DNA from: Listeria ivanovii subsp. londoniensis
Lineage (GTDB): Bacteria > Bacillota > Bacilli > Lactobacillales > Listeriaceae
Length of the DNA: 64,000 nucleotides
NCBI RefSeq assembly: GCF_000763495.1
Contig: NZ_CP009576.1
Location: forward strand, 754,001-818,000
Direction of reading: 5' to 3'
Each line of letters opens with the position of its first letter. Position 1 is the stretch's first letter. The notes under the pieces were generated by a model that made no database searches, was not told where the DNA came from, and worked only from the letters and a program-made list of their open reading frames with translations. Shown piece by piece: positions 1-7,488 of the stretch. The position numbers and the translations under genes are program-made.

Positions 1-576
1 AATAATTAGAATGACAAGGGCTACGACGATACCAATTGCTTCTGATGAACCGCCAATATCCATTGGTGTAATCATAACGTTTCCAGTCAATTCTGTTTGC
101 AGATTTTTATCATCCATAGCTTGAAGGGAATCTTTGACTTTGTTTATGGATTCTTCATTGACAGCTAAAGCATTGATGCTGTAACTAATATCAGCAAAAG
201 CAGTTGTCATATCTGGGCTGATCGTTTTTGCTTCATAAGGATTTGCAATAGCATCTATCTTAGGATCATTTTTCTCGATTTCAGTTAATACTTCTGTGAT
301 TGCAGCTTGAGATTCCGGCGTTAAGATGCCTTGCTTCTGCTTGCTTTTGAAAACAACACGAATGCTCCCTTTTTGACTATCCTGTTTAAACTCTTCCTCG
401 ATTTTATTTGATGTATCAAGTGATTTTAGACCATTCATTTTGATATCGTCCGTAAAATTAACACCTTTGATTGCTAATACCGTGACGATAATTCCTAAAA
501 TAACAAACCAAGAGAAAATGGTTTTCCATTTATGTTTAGCGAATGTTTGTCCTAGTTTGTAAAGTAAATTTGCCAA
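1..576 (-). CDS. MMPL/RND-family membrane transporter, N-terminal part
   Basis: The first 192 residues of a gene that runs off the left edge. A TTG start at 576 is chosen because GGAGG lies about 10 bases upstream. The protein has a short basic N-terminus, one transmembrane helix at about residues 20-38, then a long extracytoplasmic domain, and enters a second helix (AIGIVVALVILI) at the edge. This layout is that of MMPL-type drug or lipid exporters (known for the family). The substrate cannot be told. It is divergent from a TetR regulator at 710, which probably controls it (inference). Confidence 0.75.
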   Translation of the reverse strand, partial: MANLLYKLGQTFAKHKWKTIFSWFVILGIIVTVLAIKGVNFTDDIKMNGLKSLDTSNKIEEEFKQDSQKGSIRVVFKSKQKQGILTPESQAAITEVLTEIEKNDPKIDAIANPYEAKTISPDMTTAFADISYSINALAVNEESINKVKDSLQAMDDKNLQTELTGNVMITPMDIGGSSEAIGIVVALVILII

Positions 577-709
577 TTAGTTGTTTCCTCCTCCAATTCG
601 AGCTATTATATTTATAAGCATACAGTGTATATTACATGAGTATAAGCGAAAAAGTAAGCACCAGATTGTATATAGTGTATAGTTAAGTGACAGTTTAGGG
701 GATGTGTAG
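577..709. promoter_or_regulatory. Divergent MMPL/tetR intergenic region with repeated AGTGTATA
   Basis: The 133-bp gap between two divergent genes. AGTGTATA occurs at 624-631 and again at 674-681, and TATAAT reads leftward at 605-610 toward the transporter. The repeats are candidate operator half-sites for the TetR protein. This is inference from position and repetition only. Confidence 0.35.
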
Positions 710-1255
710 ATGAATCAAACAGATTTGCGTGTACAAAAAACAAAAAAAGCGCTTTACACAACGCTTTTAGAATTACTTAAAACAGAAAAATTTTCAAGTG
801 TTACTGTAAATAGTATTTGTAAACAAGCTTTAATCCATCGAACCACTTTTTATAAACATTTTTTGGATAAATATGATTTATTATTATATGTTTTACATGA
901 GCAGTTTCAAGACTATTTTGCATTAGATATTAAAGCACGTATTAAACATCCATTTCAGTCAGGTTTTGACACAATTTATCAAAATGTAGAGCTTATTTTA
1001 GAAAAACAAAAGGATGATGAATTTTTCTTAAAAACAATGGCCACTTTTTTCTTTACGGAGTTTCAAAAAGATATAGAGGCAAACATGGATAAGTTAAAAT
1101 TGTCCGATGAAATCCCAGCTGAGTTATTTACTTATATTTATGCTGCTAATTTGGGCGCAATTATGTATTGGTCTCAACAAATGCCAACACCAGCAGATTG
1201 GGCGCATATGGATAAACTTTTTAACGCTATTTTAGCAGTGGAGATTGATTGGTAG
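710..1255 (+). CDS. TetR/AcrR-family transcriptional regulator
   Basis: 181 residues, normal for the family. The N-terminal 50 residues form the DNA-binding helix-turn-helix: a first helix (KKALYTTLLELLKTEKF), then SVTVNSICKQALIHRTTFYKHF, the TetR signature ending in an F/Y-Y-x-H-F pattern. The rest is an all-helical ligand and dimer domain. It is divergent from the MMPL transporter gene, the usual layout of a local repressor and its efflux pump. The ligand is unknown. Confidence 0.85.
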   Translation: MNQTDLRVQKTKKALYTTLLELLKTEKFSSVTVNSICKQALIHRTTFYKHFLDKYDLLLYVLHEQFQDYFALDIKARIKHPFQSGFDTIYQNVELILEKQKDDEFFLKTMATFFFTEFQKDIEANMDKLKLSDEIPAELFTYIYAANLGAIMYWSQQMPTPADWAHMDKLFNAILAVEIDW

Positions 1256-1603
1256 AGGTATATATACATAAAGTATTATGATCTCTCTTGCACATATTTT
1301 GACTGTTTTAAGTTTTTATAGGTGCCCAATTGATAAGAATAAAATGTTACTATAAAAGAAGATTTGGTAGTATATAAGTGAGTTTCCTAGAAGAATTCAA
1401 CCATGTTAGAAGCGTGTAGAGAATTGGAGTAATGAAAATGAGACAAATTCCATATTTATCGAGTAACCAATTATTTTGTATATGGGCAATCTATTTACGC
1501 TTCCAAAAGGTTTCATTTAGTACTTTTAATAATCTTTTTTATCTTCTAAAAAAATTGTTATAATAAGAACAGGTGAAAATGAACAATAGGAGGAGTAGCT
1601 TAC
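1256..1603. other. Intergenic stretch without a gene
   Basis: About 350 AT-rich bases with no convincing ORF. The only element I can point to is a TATAAT at 1559-1564 about 40 bases before the next start, without a clear -35 box. Confidence 0.4.
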
Positions 1604-1963
1604 TTGATTATTACTTTATTGATTATTGTTGGGATAGTTATTGTCATTATTATCTCGTTATACTTTATTATTGCGACTGCAGTGAAAAAAGCGAGCAATA
1701 CAAACTGGGAGGAGACTAATGCTCTCGTCGTAGCTAGCAGATTCACTAGCCGAACAATGGGAGATGAAATATCACGTGCACAAGGCGAGACTGTCCGTAG
1801 AGTGGAGCTAACAGTACGGTTCAAATTACGAGATGGAAGTGAGTTTGAAGGGAAAAGGTGGGTAAATATAAAGACTAAACATAGCTCATGGTTATATGAA
1901 AACAAAGTAGTTACAATCATGTACGATATAAGCAATCCAAAACGGTTTAAAATTAAAGAATAA
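1604..1963 (+). CDS. Small membrane-anchored protein of unknown function
   Basis: 119 residues from a TTG start with a good ribosome site (AGGAGGAG at 1590-1597). Residues 1-27 are one strongly hydrophobic helix rich in Ile and Val. The rest is a soluble beta-rich domain (RRVELTVRFKLRDGSEFEG, then VVTIMYDISNP), which resembles the DUF3592/DUF2500 style of small periplasm-facing domain, though I cannot assign a family. The opposite-strand ORF is its shadow. Confidence 0.6.
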   Translation: MIITLLIIVGIVIVIIISLYFIIATAVKKASNTNWEETNALVVASRFTSRTMGDEISRAQGETVRRVELTVRFKLRDGSEFEGKRWVNIKTKHSSWLYENKVVTIMYDISNPKRFKIKE

Positions 1964-2253
1964 GCAAAATACAGCTATTAACAGAAAATCATATAACTAG
2001 TGCTAAAATAAATCGTATATTGATAAACTCGTTTGCTCTTTTTTATGAAAAATATATCAAGCCAAAATCGCTGGCACTGTCATGTTTACTAGAGATAAAA
2101 CGTGATAAAGACAATAGTACTAAGCGAAAAGTTGAATGAAATCGAAAAAAATTATTCATGCGTTTAGTATTGCACTTTACAAAGAATTATTCAACATCAT
2201 ATGTCATAGCAAATTCGTGGTAAAAATTCTCTAAAATATGCTGATTTAAATAG

Positions 2254-2313
2254 AAAAAATCATCTTTTATAAGCCGGATTAGTAGAGCCGTTTTATAAAA
2301 GATGATTTTTTTT
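2254..2313 (-). terminator. Intrinsic terminator downstream of tRNA-Ser
   Basis: A long inverted repeat: left arm around 2256-2272, right arm around 2291-2309, almost all A/T except a small GC clamp at the apex. It lies directly beyond the 3' end of the leftward tRNA gene and has T-runs on both strands. Confidence 0.7.
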
Positions 2314-2328
2314 AACGAATTAATAAAA

Positions 2329-2418
2329 CGGAGAAACGGGGATTCGAACCCCGGCGCGGCATACACCGCCTAACAGATTTCGAGTCTGTCCCCTTCAGCC
2401 GGACTTGGGTATTTCTCC
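2329..2418 (-). tRNA. tRNA-Ser (anticodon CGA), phage integration target
   Basis: A 90-base class II tRNA on the minus strand. The acceptor stem is GGAGAAA paired with TTTCTCC plus G as discriminator. The anticodon stem ACAGA/TCTGT encloses loop CTCGAAA (anticodon CGA, reading UCG). A long variable arm and a T-arm GGGG-TTCGAAT-CCCC are present, and CCA is not encoded. The 5' half, from the anticodon arm to the 5' end, is duplicated at 38435-38465, so this copy is a hybrid: 3' half from the host, 5' half supplied by the prophage. Its upstream promoter region is therefore phage DNA. Confidence 0.95.
2388..2418. repeat. Prophage attachment site attL (31-bp core)
   Basis: 31 bases identical to 38435-38465, beginning GTCCCCTTCAG and ending GTATTTCTCC. 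The core is the 5' half of the tRNA-Ser gene, so integration restores an intact tRNA on this side. Identity breaks just outside the core on the tRNA side. On the phage side some similarity continues because an older related prophage lies next to attR. Confidence 0.9.
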
Positions 2419-2458
2419 TTGTAGTTGTATCAACGATTTGAGAGTATTTATGATTTTT

Positions 2459-2479
2459 TGACTATCATTTTGACTATCA
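2459..2479. promoter_or_regulatory. Putative integrase arm-type sites (left)
   Basis: Two direct copies of TGACTATCA at 2459-2467 and 2471-2479, a 12-bp period. The same pair with the same period is at 38290-38310 near attR, and one more copy is at 38508-38516 in the older remnant. Repeats placed at both ends of a prophage beside the core are the expected layout of arm sites for a tyrosine integrase (inference). Confidence 0.6.
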
Positions 2480-2497
2480 AATCAATTTCAACAGATT

Positions 2498-3643
2498 TTA
2501 TTTTAGCATAAAATCAGAAAAAAGAGAAGCTGTAGAATCTTTCTTTTCTTGAGTCACATGTGTATAAATATTAGACGTAGTTTGTATATCCGCATGTCCT
2601 AAACGTTCTTGTACGTCTTTTAGTGATGCGCCAGCTTCAAATAACAGTGAAGCGTGCGTGTGACGGAAGCCATGACAAGTTATTTTTTTAAATTCAGTGT
2701 GATGTTTAAAAATGGTATCTAACCATGAGTAAGTAGCGCTGGGGTTATAGTATTTACCTTCATTGTCGAATGTGATTTGTACTTTATCTAATCTCAAAAT
2801 ATGATGATTTTCACGTTGATACTTTTTCCATTTTTTTAACACATCAACTGTAGATACATCTATACTTATGTCTCGCTTACCAGCTTTTGTTTTAGTAGTA
2901 TTCACTAAAATGCGAGCATGTTCGCCACGTGAGAGAGTTTTATTTATATACAAACGTTTGTTGTTTAAATCTACATCTTTCCATGTCAGCGCTAGTGCCT
3001 CAGACTTTCTCAATCCCGTAAAAGCTAACAGATAGAAAAATGTATATTTGAAAATATCGTCTTTGACAGTATCTAAAAACGAACGTAATTCATACTTGTC
3101 ATAGAATGTAATATCTTTTTCCTCTTTTTCTATCATTTCTCCGCGCGGAATAATGACAAACGCAAACGGATCAGTATCAATTAAGTGTAATGATATTGCA
3201 TATTTAAAGACACGAGAAGTTAAATTTTTCAAACGTTTATATGATGTCGAATTTGTTTTTGACCATGCGTTTATGACTTGCTGACAGAAATGTATGTCTA
3301 TTTTATCGATAAACTTATCGCTAAAAAATGGTAATATGTGATGATTGAAGAATATTTTAGTGCGTTCTAACGTGCTTTCTTTGACTGTTTGCGTATAGAG
3401 ATCTAACCATGAAAAATACACTTCTTCAAATTTCAGCGCCTTTTTTTTGGTTTTCAATCCACCTTCCTCTAATATTTGCATTTCAATGCGCTTTAGCTCC
3501 ATTTTAGCTTCTCTCTCTGTTTTAAATCCTCGGCGAGTGGTCTGTTTTCGTTTTCCAGTCATGTTATCTATACCAGCATAAACTCGAAACATATAACGAA
3601 TTTCATTTTTTGAATTCAAATATGATTTAATACGTTTATCCAT
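2498..3643 (-). CDS. int: Phage tyrosine integrase
   Basis: 381 residues, normal for the Tn916/phage integrase family. An N-terminal arm-binding domain (residues 1-60, AP2-like) is followed by a core-binding SAM-like domain (70-165) and the catalytic domain (175-365). All key residues are present: R212 in TGLRKSEA, H324 and R327 in HGFRHTH, H350 in RLGH and nucleophile Y360 in SNIYTHV. It lies beside attL, pointing out of the phage toward the tRNA. A broken homologue lies just outside attR. Confidence 0.95.
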   Translation of the reverse strand: MDKRIKSYLNSKNEIRYMFRVYAGIDNMTGKRKQTTRRGFKTEREAKMELKRIEMQILEEGGLKTKKKALKFEEVYFSWLDLYTQTVKESTLERTKIFFNHHILPFFSDKFIDKIDIHFCQQVINAWSKTNSTSYKRLKNLTSRVFKYAISLHLIDTDPFAFVIIPRGEMIEKEEKDITFYDKYELRSFLDTVKDDIFKYTFFYLLAFTGLRKSEALALTWKDVDLNNKRLYINKTLSRGEHARILVNTTKTKAGKRDISIDVSTVDVLKKWKKYQRENHHILRLDKVQITFDNEGKYYNPSATYSWLDTIFKHHTEFKKITCHGFRHTHASLLFEAGASLKDVQERLGHADIQTTSNIYTHVTQEKKDSTASLFSDFMLK

Positions 3644-3731
3644 TTTTATCCTCCTAACCGAATGTATGTTCTTTTGAAGGGTACAGCAAATTATGTTAAA
3701 ATGAATTTACATACTCCTATGTGTGTATTTG

Positions 3732-3766
3732 AAAACGCTTATCTCTGTGCGGAGAGGGCGTTTTTT
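3732..3766. terminator. Hairpin terminator between integrase and membrane-protein genes
   Basis: AAAACGC (3732-3738) pairs with GCGTTTT (3758-3764), with an inner CTCT/AGAG helix; a T-run follows on the plus strand and a weaker one on the minus strand. It separates the integrase gene from the repressor operon to its right. Confidence 0.55.
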
Positions 3767-3771
3767 GTTAT

Positions 3772-4104
3772 TTAAATATCAAGTTTTCTAGTTTCTACAT
3801 TCTTCTTTTTATTATTTGTTCTATATTTCTTCCAGTCATCTTTTGTGATATAGAATTTATCGTAAGTACTGATATCCTGAACATAAACCTTTTTGCCGAA
3901 AAAATATTTGAATAAGTAAATAAAGAGCAAAATAAATGAAATGCCTAAAGTCGGTATCAACAAAACAAGCCATAGCACAAACAACCAAATGTCAATCTTG
4001 TCATTCATTCTTTTTAAAATTAATTTATTTCCATTGATTGCCGCTTGCTGTTCCATTTGTCTCATTCTTTGCAGTGCTGCTAATGAATCAAAAGCCAAAT
4101 CCAA
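3772..4104 (-). CDS. Phage lysogeny-module membrane protein, unknown function
   Basis: 110 residues. The N-terminal third is a charged helix rich in Gln and Met. Residues 38-69 form one or two hydrophobic helices (IWLFVLWLVLLIPTLGISF), and the C-terminus is basic. It lies between the 4114 gene and the integrase, in the same direction as the repressor. Genes in this position are often lysogenic accessory genes such as superinfection exclusion, but nothing in the sequence proves that. Confidence 0.55.
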   Translation of the reverse strand: MDLAFDSLAALQRMRQMEQQAAINGNKLILKRMNDKIDIWLFVLWLVLLIPTLGISFILLFIYLFKYFFGKKVYVQDISTYDKFYITKDDWKKYRTNNKKKNVETRKLDI

Positions 4105-4113
4105 TCACTCCTT

Positions 4114-4587
4114 TTAATTTTTTATGGTTTCACCAGGTCCATCTGCTCCAATTTGTATCGCTCCATCGTCTGTATAAGCATGTTTATAAGTAGCAATCAG
4201 GTCTCCAAATTTTGAGTCTTTATTTTCTGGCGATTCATAGAAATAGATGAATATACTATTAAGATCTTTGTTATCATCGATAATCTTGTTTAAGTTTTCT
4301 TTAATGTTCTTTTCAGATGTGTTTTTTAAAGTCACTCGATAATAATTTTGTTTAATCTTTTCTTTTTTTGTTGTTTCTACAATTTGATATCCATTTTCTT
4401 TGGAATTCTTTTCATTAATAGCAGATGTTCCCATTATCAATCCTATTAAAAATAATGAAAAACCAACTATCAAAATAATAATAGGAACCTTCTTTTGTTT
4501 CTTTCTAAAAAGATTAACAATTAGCCAAACGATCCCAACTAAAAACCCCAGAATTCCTAATATCGCAAAAATTGAATCCAAATTCAT
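4114..4587 (-). CDS. Membrane protein with C-terminal extracytoplasmic domain
   Basis: 157 residues when started at ATG 4587, which has AAAGGGAG close upstream; an in-frame ATG at 4620 has no ribosome site. Two hydrophobic helices (about residues 5-25 and 34-53) are followed by a soluble domain of about 95 residues with the segment YRVTLKNTSEKNIKENL. I do not recognise the family. It sits between the ImmA-like gene and the 3772 membrane gene in the leftward lysogeny operon, so a lysogen-expressed envelope role is plausible (inference). Confidence 0.55.
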   Translation of the reverse strand: MNLDSIFAILGILGFLVGIVWLIVNLFRKKQKKVPIIILIVGFSLFLIGLIMGTSAINEKNSKENGYQIVETTKKEKIKQNYYRVTLKNTSEKNIKENLNKIIDDNKDLNSIFIYFYESPENKDSKFGDLIATYKHAYTDDGAIQIGADGPGETIKN

Positions 4588-4632
4588 CTCTCCCTTTATC
4601 AAATTTTTATATAAACACATTTGTGCAAATAC

Positions 4633-5085
4633 CTAGCAAGCGATAATTTGAATGCTACTTCTAAAAATGATTACATATCCGTTACATTCAACTGTATTTC
4701 CGTACTTGTTCTTATAATACTCTATAGAATGTTTTAAAAAATCTTCGGTTACTTCTAGAAAATCCGCAACTTCGTAGTAATCAGTGAATCCTTCATAATA
4801 AGCATCTATGATTTTACGTAAAGAGACAAGTGATTTATAACCCCAGCCTCTTGCAAGTTTTTCTTGTTTTCTATCATTAACTGTTTTCTGATTAATGATA
4901 TTTCCAGCCGTCAATTTATGATGTCCGACTTCCTCAGCTAAAGTACAACGCATTTCAATGTCATTTTGTCGAGGATTTACGAATATTCTACTATTATAAT
5001 ATAATCCTTTGTGAAATTCTTGCATATTTTTGTCTTCAATGATAGTTAGTTCAGGATATTGCTCTCTGTATTTATCTAACCACAT
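4633..5085 (-). CDS. ImmA/IrrE-type metallopeptidase
   Basis: 150 residues. Residues 45-62 contain LAEEVGHHKLTAG, the phage ImmA variant of the zinc motif in which EExGHH replaces HExxH. Phage proteins of this family often work with the adjacent CI-like repressor, in known cases by cleaving it to trigger induction. It follows the repressor gene (5102-5425) by 16 bases in the same direction, the usual repressor-ImmA order. A decayed homologous 5' end is found near 40380. Confidence 0.8.
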   Translation of the reverse strand: MWLDKYREQYPELTIIEDKNMQEFHKGLYYNSRIFVNPRQNDIEMRCTLAEEVGHHKLTAGNIINQKTVNDRKQEKLARGWGYKSLVSLRKIIDAYYEGFTDYYEVADFLEVTEDFLKHSIEYYKNKYGNTVECNGYVIIFRSSIQIIAC

Positions 5086-5101
5086 AAATCCATCTCATTT
5101 C

Positions 5102-5425
5102 TTATTTATATTTTTGTTGAATCAAGTCAATATATTCAAGAATTTTTTTCATATCTTCTTCCGTTGCAGCGGGATCAATGTGCGCTGCAAGTGTTGCCGC
5201 TTCTTGAGGAATGTCGTTGTCGACATAGGGGTTTTCAGTTCTTCCTAAAAGATAGTCTGTAGAAACGTTGAAAAAATCGGCTACTTTTTTTAAACTTTCT
5301 CCATTTGGAATTTTTTTCTTCCAAGAATAGAGCGAATTCCTGCCAAATCCTAATTTTTCTTCTAGTTCAACAATACTAATTTTTTGCTTCTCAGATAAAA
5401 ATTTTACTCTATCAAACGTAGTCAT
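5102..5425 (-). CDS. CI-like phage repressor (XRE-family HTH)
   Basis: 107 residues from ATG 5425; AAAAGG lies 8 bases upstream, better than the GTG at 5434. The HTH is at residues 5-60 with recognition region GFGRNSLYSWKKK, followed by DFFNVSTDYLLGR, the standard end of XRE domains, and a short helical C-terminal dimer region. It is read from the leftward promoter at 5619-5647 and should bind the AGCTAA...TTAGCT sites in 5520-5665. The remnant repressor at 39748 is a diverged relative. Confidence 0.85.
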   Translation of the reverse strand: MTTFDRVKFLSEKQKISIVELEEKLGFGRNSLYSWKKKIPNGESLKKVADFFNVSTDYLLGRTENPYVDNDIPQEAATLAAHIDPAATEEDMKKILEYIDLIQQKYK

Positions 5426-5481
5426 ATCATACACCTTTTCATATTAGCAACAAACATTTTAAATTTTAATAAAGAAAACAG

Positions 5482-5510
5482 TTGACATCTAACTTAAAGT
5501 TTAATATACT
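5482..5510 (+). promoter_or_regulatory. Rightward early promoter of the immunity region
   Basis: TTGACA (5482-5487), 17-bp spacer, TATACT (5505-5510). It reads rightward toward the Cro-like gene at 5693. An operator palindrome begins only ten bases after the -10 box, so bound repressor would block it. Confidence 0.75.
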
Positions 5511-5519
5511 ATGTTCATA

Positions 5520-5535
5520 AGCTAATTATTTAGCT
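5520..5535. promoter_or_regulatory. Repressor operator 1
   Basis: AGCTAATTATTTAGCT: perfect 6-bp arms AGCTAA/TTAGCT around TTAT. It covers the expected start point of the rightward promoter. A near copy (AGCTAATTATTTAGTT) occurs at 40173-40188 in the remnant immunity region. Confidence 0.7.
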
Positions 5536-5618
5536 AAACAAGTCAACAAATAACCCCATAAAATTCTCGTTCCCCAACGATTTATGGCTTGATTGTATGC
5601 TTATTTAGCTATGTCTAG

Positions 5619-5647
5619 ATTCTACACTAAAGTTTAAATTTTGTCAA
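5619..5647 (-). promoter_or_regulatory. Leftward repressor promoter
   Basis: On the minus strand: TTGACA (5647-5642), 17-bp spacer, TAGAAT (5624-5619). It drives the repressor/ImmA operon. The rightward promoter at 5482 points toward it, so the two transcripts would overlap by about 100 bases. Confidence 0.7.
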
Positions 5648-5650
5648 CAA

Positions 5651-5667
5651 TATGCTAAATAATTAGC
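5651..5667. promoter_or_regulatory. Repressor operator 2
   Basis: GCTAAATAATTAGC within 5654-5667, arms GCTAA/TTAGC around a 4-bp centre, just upstream of the leftward -35 box. A half-like site (GCTTATTTAGC) is at 5599-5609 between the two promoters. Confidence 0.6.
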
Positions 5668-5692
5668 TAAAAAGATAGAAAGGAGCAAAAAC

Positions 5693-5884
5693 ATGTCAGT
5701 TGAACACCAGCGTTTTGCGGTTGCAGTATACGCAAAATTAAAAGCGATAAACATGAAACAATCTGATTTAGCAAAAATGTTAGGTATTAGCAATCCTTAT
5801 TTATCAGATATCATAAACGGCAAAAGAGACGCGGCGAAAGTTAGAAAAGAGATTGCGGAAATTTTAGAAATAGATGTTGATTAG
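5693..5884 (+). CDS. Cro-like XRE-family HTH protein
   Basis: 63 residues, essentially one HTH domain (MKQSDLAKMLGISNPYLSDI). AGGAG is placed 8 bases before the ATG. It is the first gene rightward from the immunity region, where phages carry the Cro-type antagonist of the repressor (inference from position). Confidence 0.75.
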   Translation: MSVEHQRFAVAVYAKLKAINMKQSDLAKMLGISNPYLSDIINGKRDAAKVRKEIAEILEIDVD

Positions 5885-5902
5885 AAAGGAGATTGACATT
5901 AA

Positions 5903-6091
5903 ATGATCATCAAATTAGACAAGGACAGTTATTATTCGCAACAAGAGTTACTTAAACAATTAAGTATTGGTTATGAAACATTAAGGAAACTTGAAATCAA
6001 AGGAGAACTTTCCGCACGTAAACTAGGAAAGACTATCTACTATCAAGGTGCAGATGTTCTAGATTCTTGGGACAGGATGCTAAAGAGGTGA
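5903..6091 (+). CDS. Excisionase-like small DNA-binding protein
   Basis: 62 residues with the helix-turn-helix 17 / Xis pattern: YYSQQELLKQLSIGYETLRKL, then LSARKLGKTIYYQGADVLDSW. AGGAG is 13 bases before ATG 5903. It could act as excisionase with the integrase or as an early regulator; the sequence alone does not decide. Confidence 0.6.
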   Translation: MIIKLDKDSYYSQQELLKQLSIGYETLRKLEIKGELSARKLGKTIYYQGADVLDSWDRMLKR

Positions 6092-6115
6092 ATATGAATA
6101 TAAGAAGGTGTGAAG

Positions 6116-6301
6116 ATGAACAAAGAAATTCAAGATTTAATTGTTGAGATACGAAAATACGACCCAAGTTACGTTCCAAAATCAGTTGGAAAATATTTGC
6201 TAGTTGAACTTCAATCAAAGCATTTAGATCATCAAATTAAATATAAAAAAAGACCAAAGTACAAACATCGCTTCGCTAATTCACTTGAGAGGCATTGGTA
6301 A
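6116..6301 (+). CDS. Small early phage protein, unknown
   Basis: 61 residues from ATG 6116 (AAGAAGG 8 bases upstream). Basic, hydrophilic, with C-terminus rich in Lys, His and Arg. No recognisable domain. Small early proteins of this kind vary between Listeria phages. Confidence 0.5.
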   Translation: MNKEIQDLIVEIRKYDPSYVPKSVGKYLLVELQSKHLDHQIKYKKRPKYKHRFANSLERHW

Positions 6302-6304
6302 AAG

Positions 6305-6357
6305 AAAAACCCACAGCTATAAATAGTAAGTTAGAGCTTACTAAAACTGTGAGTTAC
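6305..6357. other. Hairpin in early leader
   Basis: A two-step inverted repeat between genes: CACAG/CTGTG outside and TAGTAAG/CTTACTA inside. There is no T-run, so it is not a simple terminator. It may be an RNA processing or stability element in the early transcript. Confidence 0.35.
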
Positions 6358-6403
6358 GAAATAATATTTGAATTAATTATATCACAGAAGCGGAGTTTTG
6401 AGA

Positions 6404-6526
6404 ATGAAGAAATTAATCAAAAAACATGAAAATACATTGTTAATTTATCTGTTTTGCTTACAAGTCGGCATGTTTATATCAGTAATTTATATTTTGCTTG
6501 AATGGTTTCAATTATTTATGAAATGA
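6404..6526 (+). CDS. Very small single-span membrane protein
   Basis: 40 residues with a central hydrophobic helix (TLLIYLFCLQVGMFISVIY) and basic N-terminus. CGGAG lies 9 bases before the ATG. First of three short hydrophobic ORFs in a row (6404, 6536, 6681). No family recognised. Confidence 0.45.
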   Translation: MKKLIKKHENTLLIYLFCLQVGMFISVIYILLEWFQLFMK

Positions 6527-6535
6527 GGTTTTAGA

Positions 6536-6688
6536 ATGAAAATATTACGATTTTTCGGACTTATAAGTATTGACGAGGACGGAAAAGAATACATTGAAAA
6601 ATCAGACATAAATACAGTAGTATGCTTAGCTTTGACTGTTTTAATTGCATTTGTGGTCTGTATAGGAAGTCTGATATTAAATGGTTGA
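6536..6688 (+). CDS. Small membrane protein, unknown
   Basis: 50 residues. A polar N-terminal half (SIDEDGKEYIEKSDI) is followed by one transmembrane helix (VVCLALTVLIAFVVCIGS). It starts 9 bases after the 6404 gene and overlaps the next tiny ORF, as in a translationally coupled early operon. Confidence 0.45.
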   Translation: MKILRFFGLISIDEDGKEYIEKSDINTVVCLALTVLIAFVVCIGSLILNG

Positions 6689-6752
6689 ATTAATAACGAT
6701 TATTGCATTGATTCTTTTGCTAATGCTACTTGCCAGAGGTGATAGAGAATGA
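6681..6752 (+). CDS. 23-residue hydrophobic peptide
   Basis: A hydrophobic ORF (MVELITIIALILLLMLLARG) whose start overlaps the end of the 6536 gene. Overlap and consistent hydrophobicity suggest it may be translated, but at this length chance is possible. A further 19-codon ORF (6749-6808) overlaps its stop and is weaker. Confidence 0.3.
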   Translation: MVELITIIALILLLMLLARGDRE

Positions 6753-6842
6753 ACGTAGAAAATCCGCTAATAGTTGATGATTTTTGGGACGATGGATTCC
6801 GACATTGAAGAATTTAAATAAGCGAAAAGAGGAGGGCTAAAA

Positions 6843-7070
6843 ATGACACAAACAATAATAAAAAACACGACAGATAAAAATGGAATGGAACAATACAACG
6901 ATATTGGCTATTTCCCTACTATAGAAAAAGCTTTAGAAGCATTCGCTGAAAACCACATCAGAACATCAGAGATTAGTGGTTTTAAAGAATTAGCACAGGA
7001 AGTGAAAATGGTAAGGGAATTGCTAGATGCAATAAAAAGCAGGTTGGAGGTAGGATATGAGACCAATTGA
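6843..7070 (+). CDS. Early phage protein, unknown
   Basis: 75 residues with a good ribosome site (GAGGAGGG). An N-terminal soluble segment is followed by an amphipathic helix (FKELAQEVKMVRELLDAIKSRLEV). Its 3' end overlaps the YopX-family gene by 14 bases, so the two are probably translated together. No function can be read from it. Confidence 0.55.
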   Translation: MTQTIIKNTTDKNGMEQYNDIGYFPTIEKALEAFAENHIRTSEISGFKELAQEVKMVRELLDAIKSRLEVGYETN

Positions 7071-7488
7071 GTTTAGAGGTAAGGTAACATGCAGTATCAA
7101 AGAACTGGAAGAAATCGGAATCAAGCACACAAACGGATGGATTTACGGGAGCTACATTGATGGTTTTATTATTGACGGAGTCGTGGAAGCAAATACTGAG
7201 TATATTGCAATTGAAAAGTGGTGTGCAGTAGACTCGAAAACAGTTGGGCAGTATACAAACGTCAATACACCGAGCGGAAAGAAGATATTTGAAGGGGACA
7301 TAGTAGAAATTGATGTACATGATCACTTAGGTTGGAATGTGATTAAAGGCAAAGTTATTTTCTTAGAAGGCGCTTGGCTAGTTACAGATAGTGGGAGTTT
7401 CGCTATTCCGTTGTGGTCTGAAATAAACGAAATAGAGGTTATTGGAAACATACACGAAAATCCGGAATTGTTGGAGGTGTCGGAATGA
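7057..7488 (+). CDS. YopX-family phage protein
   Basis: 143 residues. It begins MRPIEFRGK and contains the YopX pattern: VGQYTNVNTPSGKKIFEGDIVEI, ending with a terminal VIGNIHENPELL. The YopX fold is a beta-barrel common in early regions of Firmicute phages; its role is unknown. It overlaps both neighbours by a few bases. Confidence 0.8.
   Translation: MRPIEFRGKVTCSIKELEEIGIKHTNGWIYGSYIDGFIIDGVVEANTEYIAIEKWCAVDSKTVGQYTNVNTPSGKKIFEGDIVEIDVHDHLGWNVIKGKVIFLEGAWLVTDSGSFAIPLWSEINEIEVIGNIHENPELLEVSE

Noticed and set aside
1600-1935. Leftward ORF of 111 codons opposite the small membrane protein gene
   Set aside because: It is the antisense of a better ORF with a strong ribosome site; it has no ribosome site and an odd composition rich in Ser, Thr and Ile.
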